Part shown: in pieces, positions 7,060 to 15,400 of the stretch | Layout: the number at the start of each line of letters is the position of its first letter | Numbering within the stretch: position 1 is the stretch's first letter | From: JACJXW01 sp964418125 | Lineage (GTDB): Bacteria; Bacteroidota; Bacteroidia; Chitinophagales; Saprospiraceae | Length of the DNA stretch: 64,000 nt | Assembly: GCA_964418125.1 (NCBI GenBank) | Contig: CAYQKY010000002.1 | Span: 1-64,000 of the forward strand | Direction of reading: 5' to 3' | The notes under the pieces: generated by a model | Seen by the model: only the letters and a program-made list of their open reading frames with translations | Told to the model about the DNA's origin: nothing | The model's database searches: none | Position numbers and translations under genes: made by a program

Positions 7060-8508
7060 ATGAACTTCAATAATAATCAGGATAAACAGGAGGCGTTCAT
7101 GGGTATTGGTTGTGTCATGATGATCGCTGCCATTTTTCTTATCCCCTTACTCATCCAGCTCATTGAAGTATTGTTAGTTGTAGCTGTTGCTGGAGGAGTG
7201 GGGTACCTCATTCTTAAAGTATTGAAGTATGATGAGAAAACTGGAAATGTAACCTACAAAATAGAAAAGGCCCTTGATCTGCCCATTAGTGATCCGGCAA
7301 AAAAAAGGTACTTGGATGGCCCACTAGAGTCAGATGCAGATGATACTTTAAACCTTGAACGAAACTTGCAGGAAGAGCAACAAAGAGAGGAGTTTCGGGA
7401 AATAAAAAAAGAGATTGAAGATCTGAAAAATGGCCGGGATCAAGATATCAAGGCTGCATTGTCCATTTATGGGGAAGAGATTAAAAAGCAGAAAACTAAA
7501 GAAGTGGTGGAAGATATTTTCTCTGAACCAGTTGAAGAGGGCTACAGTGAGGCAGATATATATGAAGAACGGCAGTGGCTCGAAACCTTTAAAAAGAAAA
7601 ATGATGAACTGGAAATAAGGGAACTAAAACAAGAAGTTGCAGAGGAGCTTTTGGAGCAAAGAAGCGACATCCTTGAACATAAGTATGAAACAAAATACGA
7701 GTTTATGAGTGTCCGCCAAGAGATGGCCGAAGGTTTCATGTTGATTAAAGAAAACCTGCAACTACTTGCGCAGGACATGATGACATTTAAAACGTATGTA
7801 TCGGAGAAGTTTTCTGCTCTGGAACTTGCCTTTCACAAGGAGTTAAGCTCCCTTAGAGAAATGATAATCCAGGTACACACTGAGTTTAAACAGGAGACAG
7901 CCGATATGAAACTTAAGTTTGGAAAGGAGATACTACGAATAGATAAACAGCAACTTACTTTGATCGACAAAATGCGTGCCTATGAACATAAAGTAAAGGC
8001 ATTTGGGCTTGAAATAATCAGGGTAAAGATGGACGCTGAAAAGTTTTCAATGCGTGGACAGGAAATGCTTGCAAAGGCACAACTGGCTCAGCAGCAGCAC
8101 AAACTTCAAACGCAACAACTTTCTAAAGATATAGACTTATCTCTGCAAAGGATAGCATTGAAAGAGCAAGGTTTTGCTAATACAGTAGGTGCCGCCAAAC
8201 TCAAAATGGATGAAGTTTCCAACCAACAATATTTAGCACTCAAGGATATGGCATTTGAGCGTATCGGCATTAATGCTCTGCGGGAAGACTACCAGCACAG
8301 GGTCAGCCTTGAGCAGGAACGTTTTAACCGTTTGAATGATCAGCAACGAAACCTACTTAACCAGATCAAGACTGAGCAAGCTCACGGAAGAGAAGTAAGT
8401 GGATTACAGCATCGGTTATATATCACTCAGGAAAATCTAAATCATTCTAGAAATAACCTCAATCTTTCCAAGCAAGAAATTGCTGCCGTTAGAAGATTGT
8501 CAAAATAA
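7060..8508 (+). CDS. Membrane-anchored long coiled-coil protein
   Basis: The protein has 482 residues. One or two membrane helices lie at ~14-55, and the rest is almost wholly charged helical coiled coil rich in Glu, Lys and Gln (for example LAKAQLAQQQHKLQTQQL). It has no enzymatic motif. It sits 7 nt upstream of the VirD4-like ATPase gene and may be a scaffold or partner for it, which is inference. Coiled coils give poor family matches, so no name is offered. Confidence 0.65.
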   Translation: MNFNNNQDKQEAFMGIGCVMMIAAIFLIPLLIQLIEVLLVVAVAGGVGYLILKVLKYDEKTGNVTYKIEKALDLPISDPAKKRYLDGPLESDADDTLNLERNLQEEQQREEFREIKKEIEDLKNGRDQDIKAALSIYGEEIKKQKTKEVVEDIFSEPVEEGYSEADIYEERQWLETFKKKNDELEIRELKQEVAEELLEQRSDILEHKYETKYEFMSVRQEMAEGFMLIKENLQLLAQDMMTFKTYVSEKFSALELAFHKELSSLREMIIQVHTEFKQETADMKLKFGKEILRIDKQQLTLIDKMRAYEHKVKAFGLEIIRVKMDAEKFSMRGQEMLAKAQLAQQQHKLQTQQLSKDIDLSLQRIALKEQGFANTVGAAKLKMDEVSNQQYLALKDMAFERIGINALREDYQHRVSLEQERFNRLNDQQRNLLNQIKTEQAHGREVSGLQHRLYITQENLNHSRNNLNLSKQEIAAVRRLSK

Positions 8509-8515
8509 CTTGAGT

Positions 8516-10258
8516 ATGTACTTCTTAAGAAAACTTATTCGTGGTTCCGATCTCGAACGCATTATCAAAACGTGGTACCAGGAAGAGGGCATTGATCAAA
8601 TGGGAGAACTGGTATCCTATGATCCGGCTATCGTAATAGCTCTTATGGACCTGGTGTGTCCACGGGTTGATAAAGTTATACAAATGGATAAAGAGGTTAA
8701 TGGTGGACATACAAGGTATACTCGAAAAGCAAATAAACACCGTGGTTTCACTTTTAAAGAGTATGGAGCTTTACACAATAAGCACATAACAGAAGAAGAA
8801 TTTCCATACTATCCAGTATTCAATCAGCTAAGGAGAAACAAGGGAGGGATTAAGTTTGAGAAACAAAGAACTCACTTTATTTCTCGTTATGAATACAATG
8901 AAGAAGACTACGTGAAGATCCTCACTGAGCAAGGCTTTAAGGACACTTTGCATTTTTTTTTGTCAACACGGGCAAAGCTCTCTGCCTTTCTTCCGCTAAG
9001 AGCGTTATTCAGTCATACTTACGTAGTAGCTCCCAGCGGCTCAGGCAAATCGGCCCTTCTAAAACATATTTTCTACCGGCTCCAGAATAAATATCAAAAA
9101 TACAGCTTGGTCCTCATCGACCCTCATGGGGATCTTGCTGAAGACGTCAGGCATTTTAAGCTTAACCGCAACAAAGAAAGGGTCATTTACATTGATCCAT
9201 TTTTTAAAGATGGCATGACCCCCACCTTTAACCCTTTTGAGATACAGGACAGATCCATAAAAAATATCACGCATGTAGTGGAGCAAAACATCCTGGCCTA
9301 TGAAGAGATCCTCGGCAGAACCGGCGGAAGCCTTACAGAAGCGATGGTAAATATGCTGGAAAAGTGCCTGTATTTCTTGCTTAGAAGGCCAGGGGCAAAT
9401 ATTCTCGATCTGGAGGCTTTGCTAAGTCTTGAACCAGGGATACTGGCTGAGGCTGAATCGTACGATACATTTTTTGGCAAAAGCTACTCTGACCCCAGAA
9501 ACAGGACAAGGGAGGGACTATACTTCAGGGTCAGCAGGCTATTGAACTCTCCGGTTTTGAAGAACTTCCTGGGTGGGAATAGCACATTTAACCTGGAGGA
9601 GGCCATAAATTCAAACAAGGTCATCATCTTCAATCTGGGAAAAGTTGCCGAAATGACTCAGGAAGCCATTGGGAAGTTGATCATTGCCAATCTAAAGAGC
9701 TATGTAAGAAAGAGGAAAAAGCACGGATCTCCCATTCATACGTTCTTTATGGTTGATGAAGCTCATAATTTCGTAACAGGGAGTTTTGAAACCATGCTTT
9801 CCCAGCTTCGCGGTTTTGGGCTTCACTGCATCTTTGCCAACCAATACATCAGCCAGTTAAAAGATCAGGTTGAAGCAGTAGAGCATAATACCGCTATCAA
9901 GATAGTCGCAGGTGATAAATATGAGGATATGAAGAAAATGGTTACGCTGAAGAAAGAAGACACCCTTGGTGACTTTGAATTTTATCTTCAGGTCCGCAAC
10001 CGTTCTTTACTTAAGTTCAAATCTCCGACTACTTTATTGAAAAAGCCAAAGAAGTATTACCTGTCCCCCCAAGAAGGAACAGAGCTGGATAACTATTTGA
10101 TAAAAGAGTATTATAAGCCAATCGGAGAAGAGGAACCATATGCCTCAGTAGGATTTAAGGGAATAGGGAAAGAACGATCTTTCGGCCAGAATTCTACAAA
10201 GAAAGACAACCTCACAAAACCTCCTTTTGATCTGCAAATTCCTGTTGAAGATGATTGA
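8516..10258 (+). CDS. VirD4/TraG-like ATPase (type IV coupling-protein family)
   Basis: The protein has 580 residues from ATG 8516; an upstream in-frame ATG at 8480 would overlap the previous gene. Walker A is APSGSGKSALLKH near residue 180, followed by LIDPHGDLAEDV. Walker B is FFMVDEAHNF near residue 410, followed by a sensor-like FANQYISQL. This pattern fits the AAA-like DNA-pumping ATPases of conjugation systems (TraD/VirD4, TraG). No clear membrane segment is seen, so it may be a soluble coupling ATPase. It overlaps the next gene by 8 bp, and the pair of coupling ATPase and replication-relaxation protein is typical of mobile elements. Confidence 0.75.
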   Translation: MYFLRKLIRGSDLERIIKTWYQEEGIDQMGELVSYDPAIVIALMDLVCPRVDKVIQMDKEVNGGHTRYTRKANKHRGFTFKEYGALHNKHITEEEFPYYPVFNQLRRNKGGIKFEKQRTHFISRYEYNEEDYVKILTEQGFKDTLHFFLSTRAKLSAFLPLRALFSHTYVVAPSGSGKSALLKHIFYRLQNKYQKYSLVLIDPHGDLAEDVRHFKLNRNKERVIYIDPFFKDGMTPTFNPFEIQDRSIKNITHVVEQNILAYEEILGRTGGSLTEAMVNMLEKCLYFLLRRPGANILDLEALLSLEPGILAEAESYDTFFGKSYSDPRNRTREGLYFRVSRLLNSPVLKNFLGGNSTFNLEEAINSNKVIIFNLGKVAEMTQEAIGKLIIANLKSYVRKRKKHGSPIHTFFMVDEAHNFVTGSFETMLSQLRGFGLHCIFANQYISQLKDQVEAVEHNTAIKIVAGDKYEDMKKMVTLKKEDTLGDFEFYLQVRNRSLLKFKSPTTLLKKPKKYYLSPQEGTELDNYLIKEYYKPIGEEEPYASVGFKGIGKERSFGQNSTKKDNLTKPPFDLQIPVEDD

Positions 10259-11078
10259 TCGGTTCACAGACAAACAGGTCCTGATGCTGAAGCATCTGGC
10301 AAAGTATAAGTTTCTTACCTATGGCCAGATGATCAGGCTGGGCATTGATAATCATAGATCAAACCTGAGTAATGCCATCAAGGCACTCAGAGACCGTAAA
10401 ACACCCTTTGTAAGGAAGATCCCTCACCGCTTTGGATGCGAAGCAAAACATTATCTGACACCCAAAGGCAAGGACCTACTAATTGAACGCTACGATATGG
10501 AAGAGGAGGAGATCCAATACCATAAAGGTGTTATAGTTACCGATACACAAGACCAAAAACACCGTACTTCCACCATTGATATTCAGATAGCAGTCGATTT
10601 CGCTGCTCAGGAGAGTAGGGTACAGACCTTGTTTATAGAAAGGTACTTTGATACTACAGGAAACAATAGAGTAGCAAGGAACCTCAAGTCTAAGACAGCA
10701 ATTGTTTATGAGGACAAAAAGACCCTCAAAGCAGACCTTACCTTTATGTTGCAAACTCCAAAGCAGAAAGAGCTTTATCTTCTGGAACTGGAAAATGGAA
10801 AAGATGCCAAGAAGGCAGTAAAGAAGTGCTTTAATCATGCCAAGGCTATTCTACTTGGAAGTGCAAACCAAAAGTACAACTTTCAGCAAGCCTACCGCAC
10901 GCTATGGGTATTCGAACATGTATCAACGCTTTGGTCTACGCTGGAAAAACTCAGTGAGGCCCCCTTCTTCCAAAACCTTGAAGAATACTTTCTATTCAAG
11001 CCATTGGAAGAAATAGAGCATAGCTTCTTTACAAGATGGGTCAACTTGGGCGGGAAAGAAAGAAAAATGTATTATTAA
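10251..11078 (+). CDS. Replication-relaxation-like winged-helix protein
   Basis: The protein has 275 residues from ATG 10251, overlapping the ATPase stop by 8 bp. Residues ~5-75 look like a winged helix (TDKQVLMLKHLAKYKFLTY, then HYLTPKGKDLLIERY). The rest is a mixed alpha/beta domain (LYLLELENGKDAKKAVKK). This layout matches the replication-relaxation family found on plasmids and ICEs next to coupling ATPases. A role in mobilisation or replication of the element is inferred from the family and its partner. Confidence 0.65.
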   Translation: MIDRFTDKQVLMLKHLAKYKFLTYGQMIRLGIDNHRSNLSNAIKALRDRKTPFVRKIPHRFGCEAKHYLTPKGKDLLIERYDMEEEEIQYHKGVIVTDTQDQKHRTSTIDIQIAVDFAAQESRVQTLFIERYFDTTGNNRVARNLKSKTAIVYEDKKTLKADLTFMLQTPKQKELYLLELENGKDAKKAVKKCFNHAKAILLGSANQKYNFQQAYRTLWVFEHVSTLWSTLEKLSEAPFFQNLEEYFLFKPLEEIEHSFFTRWVNLGGKERKMYY

Positions 11079-11138
11079 TACATTAGTTGAATATAGAAAC
11101 GTGTTCTAACTGATTGATAGCCAGTGTGTTTGTTAATA

Positions 11139-11297
11139 ATGTGTCTTATAGGCAAGATTATGCTTGAGATTATAGCCAAGATTCATAAAGGATTCGATCT
11201 CATGCAGAAAAAAGTTTCATGGTTCGAGCCAGAATTTAGTCATCCACATGAGGAGAAAAAACCCACATTCCTGAAGTTTGTCAATTGGCTAGGGTAG
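11139..11297 (+). CDS. Short ORF downstream of the mobile-element genes
   Basis: These are 52 codons from ATG 11139 to TAG 11295-11297, with a protein-like mix of residues (for example KVSWFEPEFSHPHEEKK). It lies in the 360-bp gap before tRNA-Pro and continues in the direction of the preceding genes. No family is recognised and it may be a remnant. The rest of the gap (11298-11441) shows nothing clear. Confidence 0.35.
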   Translation: MCLIGKIMLEIIAKIHKGFDLMQKKVSWFEPEFSHPHEEKKPTFLKFVNWLG

Positions 11298-11441
11298 GGC
11301 AGAGTAGTTGCATAACATTTTTGAATGGGTTATCTTGGAAGGGATAAAAACGTTCATTTATAGCTCCGAAATCACTACTATATCACTACCAAGAGAAAAG
11401 GGCTTCCAGAAAAAACTCTGAAAACCCTTTTACTTCCTAAG

Positions 11442-11516
11442 TCGGGATGGCCGGATTCGAACCGGCGGCCTCACGCCCCCCAGACGTGCACTCTAACCGG
11501 GCTGAGCTACATCCCG
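11442..11516 (-). tRNA. tRNA-Pro (GGG)
   Basis: The minus strand folds as a full cloverleaf: acceptor CGGGATG/CATCCCG, D arm with GCTC and GAGT, anticodon loop CTGGGGG giving anticodon GGG, T arm GCCGG-TTCGAAT-CCGGC. CCA is not encoded. Its 3' end faces the AT-rich mobile region, the usual side for integration. Confidence 0.95.
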
Positions 11517-11557
11517 AGACATTATAAGGACTATGAACAGGATGAGCACTCTAATCC

Positions 11558-11639
11558 CGAAACGGTCAAAATCTATGATTTTGCTCCGTTTCGAGGACCC
11601 ACGATTTTCTAATGGGGCCTGGGGGAGGCAAGAAAATCG
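11558..11639. repeat. Two consecutive hairpins in the tRNA spacer
   Basis: CGAAACGG (11558-11565) pairs with CCGTTTCG (11586-11593), with AAAATC/GATTTT pairing inside. Then CGATTTTCT (11602-11610) pairs with AGAAAATCG (11631-11639). They may be terminators or recombination-site arms between the two tRNA genes. Confidence 0.5.
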
Positions 11640-11642
11640 GGG

Positions 11643-11663
11643 CCGGGCTGAGCTACATCCCGA
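11643..11663 (-). repeat. Partial duplicate of tRNA-Pro 5' end
   Basis: These 21 bases are identical to 11497-11517, the 5' end (acceptor strand, D-arm) of the intact tRNA-Pro, but nothing tRNA-like continues. A shorter fragment at 11546-11560 joins GCACTCTAA directly to TCCCGA, as if the D-arm part had been deleted. These look like scars of integration or excision, or a decayed second tRNA-Pro gene. Confidence 0.6.
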
Positions 11664-11667
11664 AACG

Positions 11668-11742
11668 TGGGCGATGGCGGATTCGAACCGCCGACCTCAT
11701 GTCTGTCAAACATGCGCTCTAAACCAACTGAGCTAATCGCCC
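11668..11742 (-). tRNA. tRNA-Val (GAC)
   Basis: The minus strand gives a full cloverleaf: acceptor GGGCGAT/ATCGCCC, anticodon stem CATGT/ACATG with loop TTGACAG (anticodon GAC), T arm GGCGG-TTCGAAT-CCGCC. CCA is not encoded. Confidence 0.95.
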
Positions 11743-11896
11743 GGAAAACACTTTTTTTCTGCGCTTTTGCAGAGCGAGTGCAAAGATAAAAAAAAGCTGA
11801 CTTTTTTGCACCCCATGAAGGGTTTTTTCTGCCGGTACAAAATAAACCAATCTGGGGCTGAGGGAGTTCCAAAAAAAGAACCGGAAAAAGAAAGCC

Positions 11897-12127
11897 ATGG
11901 ACTTCAACACTTCTGTCGGAAAACTCCTCATCCTCGGCGGGCTGATCCTGCTCGCCGCCGGGATCGCCTTTTACTTCTTCGGCGACAAGCTCTCCTGGCT
12001 CGGCCGCCTGCCCGGCGATATCCGCATCGAACGGGAGAACTTCCGGTTTTACTTTCCCCTCACCACCATGATCCTGTTGAGTTTGCTGCTGACTATTGTC
12101 ATCAACCTCATCCGGCGGTTTTTGTAA
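11897..12127 (+). CDS. DUF2905 family membrane protein
   Basis: The protein has 76 residues with two membrane helices (~9-28 and ~53-72) separated by the family hallmark LGRLPGDIRIERENFRFYF. Size and motif match DUF2905 (PF11146) proteins, widely conserved small membrane proteins of unknown function. It is the first clearly core, GC-rich gene after the tRNA cluster. Confidence 0.9.
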   Translation: MDFNTSVGKLLILGGLILLAAGIAFYFFGDKLSWLGRLPGDIRIERENFRFYFPLTTMILLSLLLTIVINLIRRFL

Positions 12128-12409
12128 CTTTAAAAGTTATCAACAGAATGTTGATAATTATTCCCGGACAGGCCCTGAAAAAATCACTGGAGGCCCTTAC
12201 TTTAGGGCGAGAGAATAAGCATTCTGGTTCAAACGCATACTGTAAGGAGAAAACAGTCTCCCAGAATGTAACACTATCCATCTTTATCTTGTACTGTCCG
12301 TCCGGCGCCTCCATCAGAGGGCGGGCCAGGTTTGTATTGTTCCCGGCCAGGGCCCTTTTCCCGGCAGCAAGAAGATTATAAGCCATAATATTAAAAAGTT
12401 CAAATACCT
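12128..12409. other. Intergenic region upstream of nrdJ with a perfect inverted repeat
   Basis: A 9-bp perfect inverted repeat TTATCAACA-GAA-TGTTGATAA lies at 12137-12157. It has no T-run, so an operator is as likely as a terminator. I looked for a cobalamin riboswitch before the B12-dependent reductase and did not see its conserved core. Confidence 0.4.
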
Positions 12410-15400
12410 ATGGAAACACCGTCCATTAAGAAAAAAACCAGAAATACACCCACAAAGACGTATACCTATGAAGAAGCGCTGAAGGCTTCCGTCAAATACT
12501 TCAATGGCGACGAGCTGGCCGCCAGCGTATGGGTCAACAAATACGCCCTGAAGGATTCTTTCGGCAATATATACGAGCGCACACCCGACGATATGCACCG
12601 CCGCATCGCCGCCGAGATCGCCCGCATCGAACAGAAATACCCCAGCCCGGTGAGCGAGAAGGAGATCTACGAGGCGCTGAAGGATTTTCAGTACATCGTC
12701 CCCCAGGGCAGCCCCATGGCGGGTATTGGCAACAATTTCCAGGTATCTTCCCTGTCCAACTGCTTCGTCATCGGCAGCGGCGCTGATTCCTACGGCGGCA
12801 TCGCCAAGGCGGATGAGGAACAGGTGCAGCTGATGAAACGCCGGGGCGGGGTAGGGCAGGACCTTTCCCACCTGCGCCCCAAAGGCACCCCGGTGATGAA
12901 CAGCGCCCTGACCTCCACCGGCATCGTGCCCTTTATGGAGCGCTACTCCAACTCCACCCGCGAAGTGGCCCAGGACGGCCGCCGCGGCGCCCTCATGCTG
13001 ACCGTTTCCATCAAACACCCGGATTCGGAAGGCTTCATCGACGCCAAGCTGGAAAAGGGCAAGGTCACCGGCGCCAACGTCTCGGTGCGTATCGACGACG
13101 AGTTCATGAAAGCGGCCATGGCCGGCAAAACCTACCTGCAAAAGTTCCCCATCGACGCCAAAGAGCCCTTGTTCAAGAAAGAAGTGGACGCCGCCAAGCT
13201 GTGGGCAAAGATCATCCACAACGCCTGGAAGTCGGCCGAGCCCGGCGTCCTTTTCTGGGATACCATCATCCGGGAATCGGTGCCGGATTGCTATGCGGAC
13301 CTGGGGTATAAGACCATATCTACCAATCCCTGCCTTACTGGTGAAACCCTGGTCGCGGTAGCTGATGGACGAGGCCATGTGTCTATACGGGAATTGGCGG
13401 AAAATGGTCGAGATGTGCCGGTATACTGCCTGAATGAAAAAGGGCGGCTGGATATACAGCTTATGCGCAATCCGCGTATTACAGGGTATAAAAAGAAGGT
13501 ATTCAAAGTTACGCTCGATGACGGTTCTGTGATCCGGGCGACATCCAACCATAAATTCCGGCTGAAAAAGGGAGAATACCGGGAGACCAAGGATCTGAAA
13601 CCGGGTGATAGCCTGATGATCGTGACCAAATTTCAGGGGCCGGTGGTTAATGAAGAAGGTAGAAAGCAGACGGATTACTGGTGGTTCAATGATGGCAGAT
13701 TCCGGTCAACCAGGTCTGAGCACCGGATGATTGCTGAGTTCTTCCAGAAAAGGGAAATCAAGCGAGGAGAGGTAGTCCATCATGTTGATTACGATAGCTT
13801 GAATAATAGTCCCGATAATCTCGAGATTATGGATGTAAAAGCCCACAATGCTTTACATCAGGCAGATATGATGGGGGCACAAAATCCTATCTTCATGATC
13901 AAAGCTGACCCTGAAAAATTCCGTGCCTACAGTGCTCAGATGTCGAAGGCAACTTCCGGGCTGAAAAACGGAAAAGCCTATCAAATATCTAATGAAGAGC
14001 TGTTTGAACAGGCAATCCATCTGACTAAGGTGTTGGGGCGCCGTTTCTCCAAAAAGGAATGGCAAGAGTATGCCAGGGAGAATGAATTGCCCATGACTTT
14101 TTCCAGATACCGCAGGGATGCCTTAGGCTCAATAAGGGAAATGTCTTTGCTGGCCGCAGCTGAACTGGGGTTGGTTCACGCCGACAATGATCCACGCCTG
14201 TTGAGAACGCTGCTGAAGGCAGAAAATCAAGGTTATAAGACAAAGTTGGAAGGGAATACGGTAGCGGTTGAGAAGGAATGCGAATACTGCAGCCAGTCCT
14301 TCTGGGTAAACTACCACCGCCGCGAGATCTCTTACTGTTCTTTTGATTGCCTGAACAGCTTCCTGAATACAAATGTAGCGGTCAGGGAGAAAAGAGCAGA
14401 TTCCATTAATCAGGTTTACTTAGAAAAAGCGGAAAAGAATAGAGTTGCCCAGTTACAGGTTTATACTCAACTGAAGTATCAGCTGCAACGCGAGCCCCTT
14501 ATGAGAGAATGGGAGGTGGAATGCAAGGAAGCAGGTGTACCCTGCCGGGTTGGCACCAAATATGGTTTCGACTCTTACCAGGAACTGAAGTCCGAGGCGG
14601 AATTCCATAACCACCGCGTGGTGTCTGTCGAATTTGACGGCTATGAAGATGTATACAACGGTACAGTGGACAAATACCACAACTTCTTTGCCGGGGGATG
14701 GGAAGGGCAAACCAAAGACGGCAAACCCAAACTGGTTTACCTCAACCAGAAAAATTGCGGAGAAATTCCCCTCTGCCCATATGACAGCTGCCGCCTCCTT
14801 GCCATCAACCTCTACGGTTACGTCGAAGAGCCCTTCACCGATAAGGCCCGCTTCAATTTCGAGAAGTTCGCCCGGCACGTACAGCTGGCCCAGCGCATGA
14901 TGGATGACATCATCGACCTGGAGATCGAAAAGGTGGAGCGCATCCTGGAAAAGATCGACAACGACCCGGAACCGGAGGAGATCAAGGCCACCGAGCGCCG
15001 CCTGTGGGAGAAGATCCACAAGGCCTGCGTCAACGGCCGCCGCACCGGCGTGGGCATCACTGCCGAAGGGGACATGCTGGCCGCCCTGGGCCTGCGCTAC
15101 GGCACCAATGAGGCGATCGACTTCTCGGTTAAGGTGCAGCAGACACTGGCTGTCAACGCCTACCGCTCCTCCGCCGTCATGGCCGAAGAACGCGGGGCAT
15201 TCCCGATCTACGACTCTGAACGCGAGAAGGACAACCCCTTCATCAACCGCCTGCGCGAGGCCGACCCGGCCCTCTACGAAGAGATGCTGGCCAAAGGCCG
15301 CCGCAACATCGCCCTGCTGACCATCGCTCCCACCGGCACCACCAGCCTGATGACGCAGACCACCTCGGGCATCGAGCCGGCCTTCCTCATCAGCTACAAG

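Noticed and set aside
12137..12157. DnaA-box-like TTATCAACA
   Set aside because: It differs from TTATCCACA and is a single palindrome without a cluster, so it is not an origin signal.
12108..12386. Minus-strand ORF of 92 codons between DUF2905 and nrdJ
   Set aside because: It overlaps the DUF2905 end and the nrdJ upstream region, has no recognisable family, and its composition looks like chance. It cannot be fully excluded.
12128..12409. Cobalamin riboswitch upstream of the B12-dependent reductase
   Set aside because: I looked for the conserved core and did not find it; only a 9-bp inverted repeat is present.
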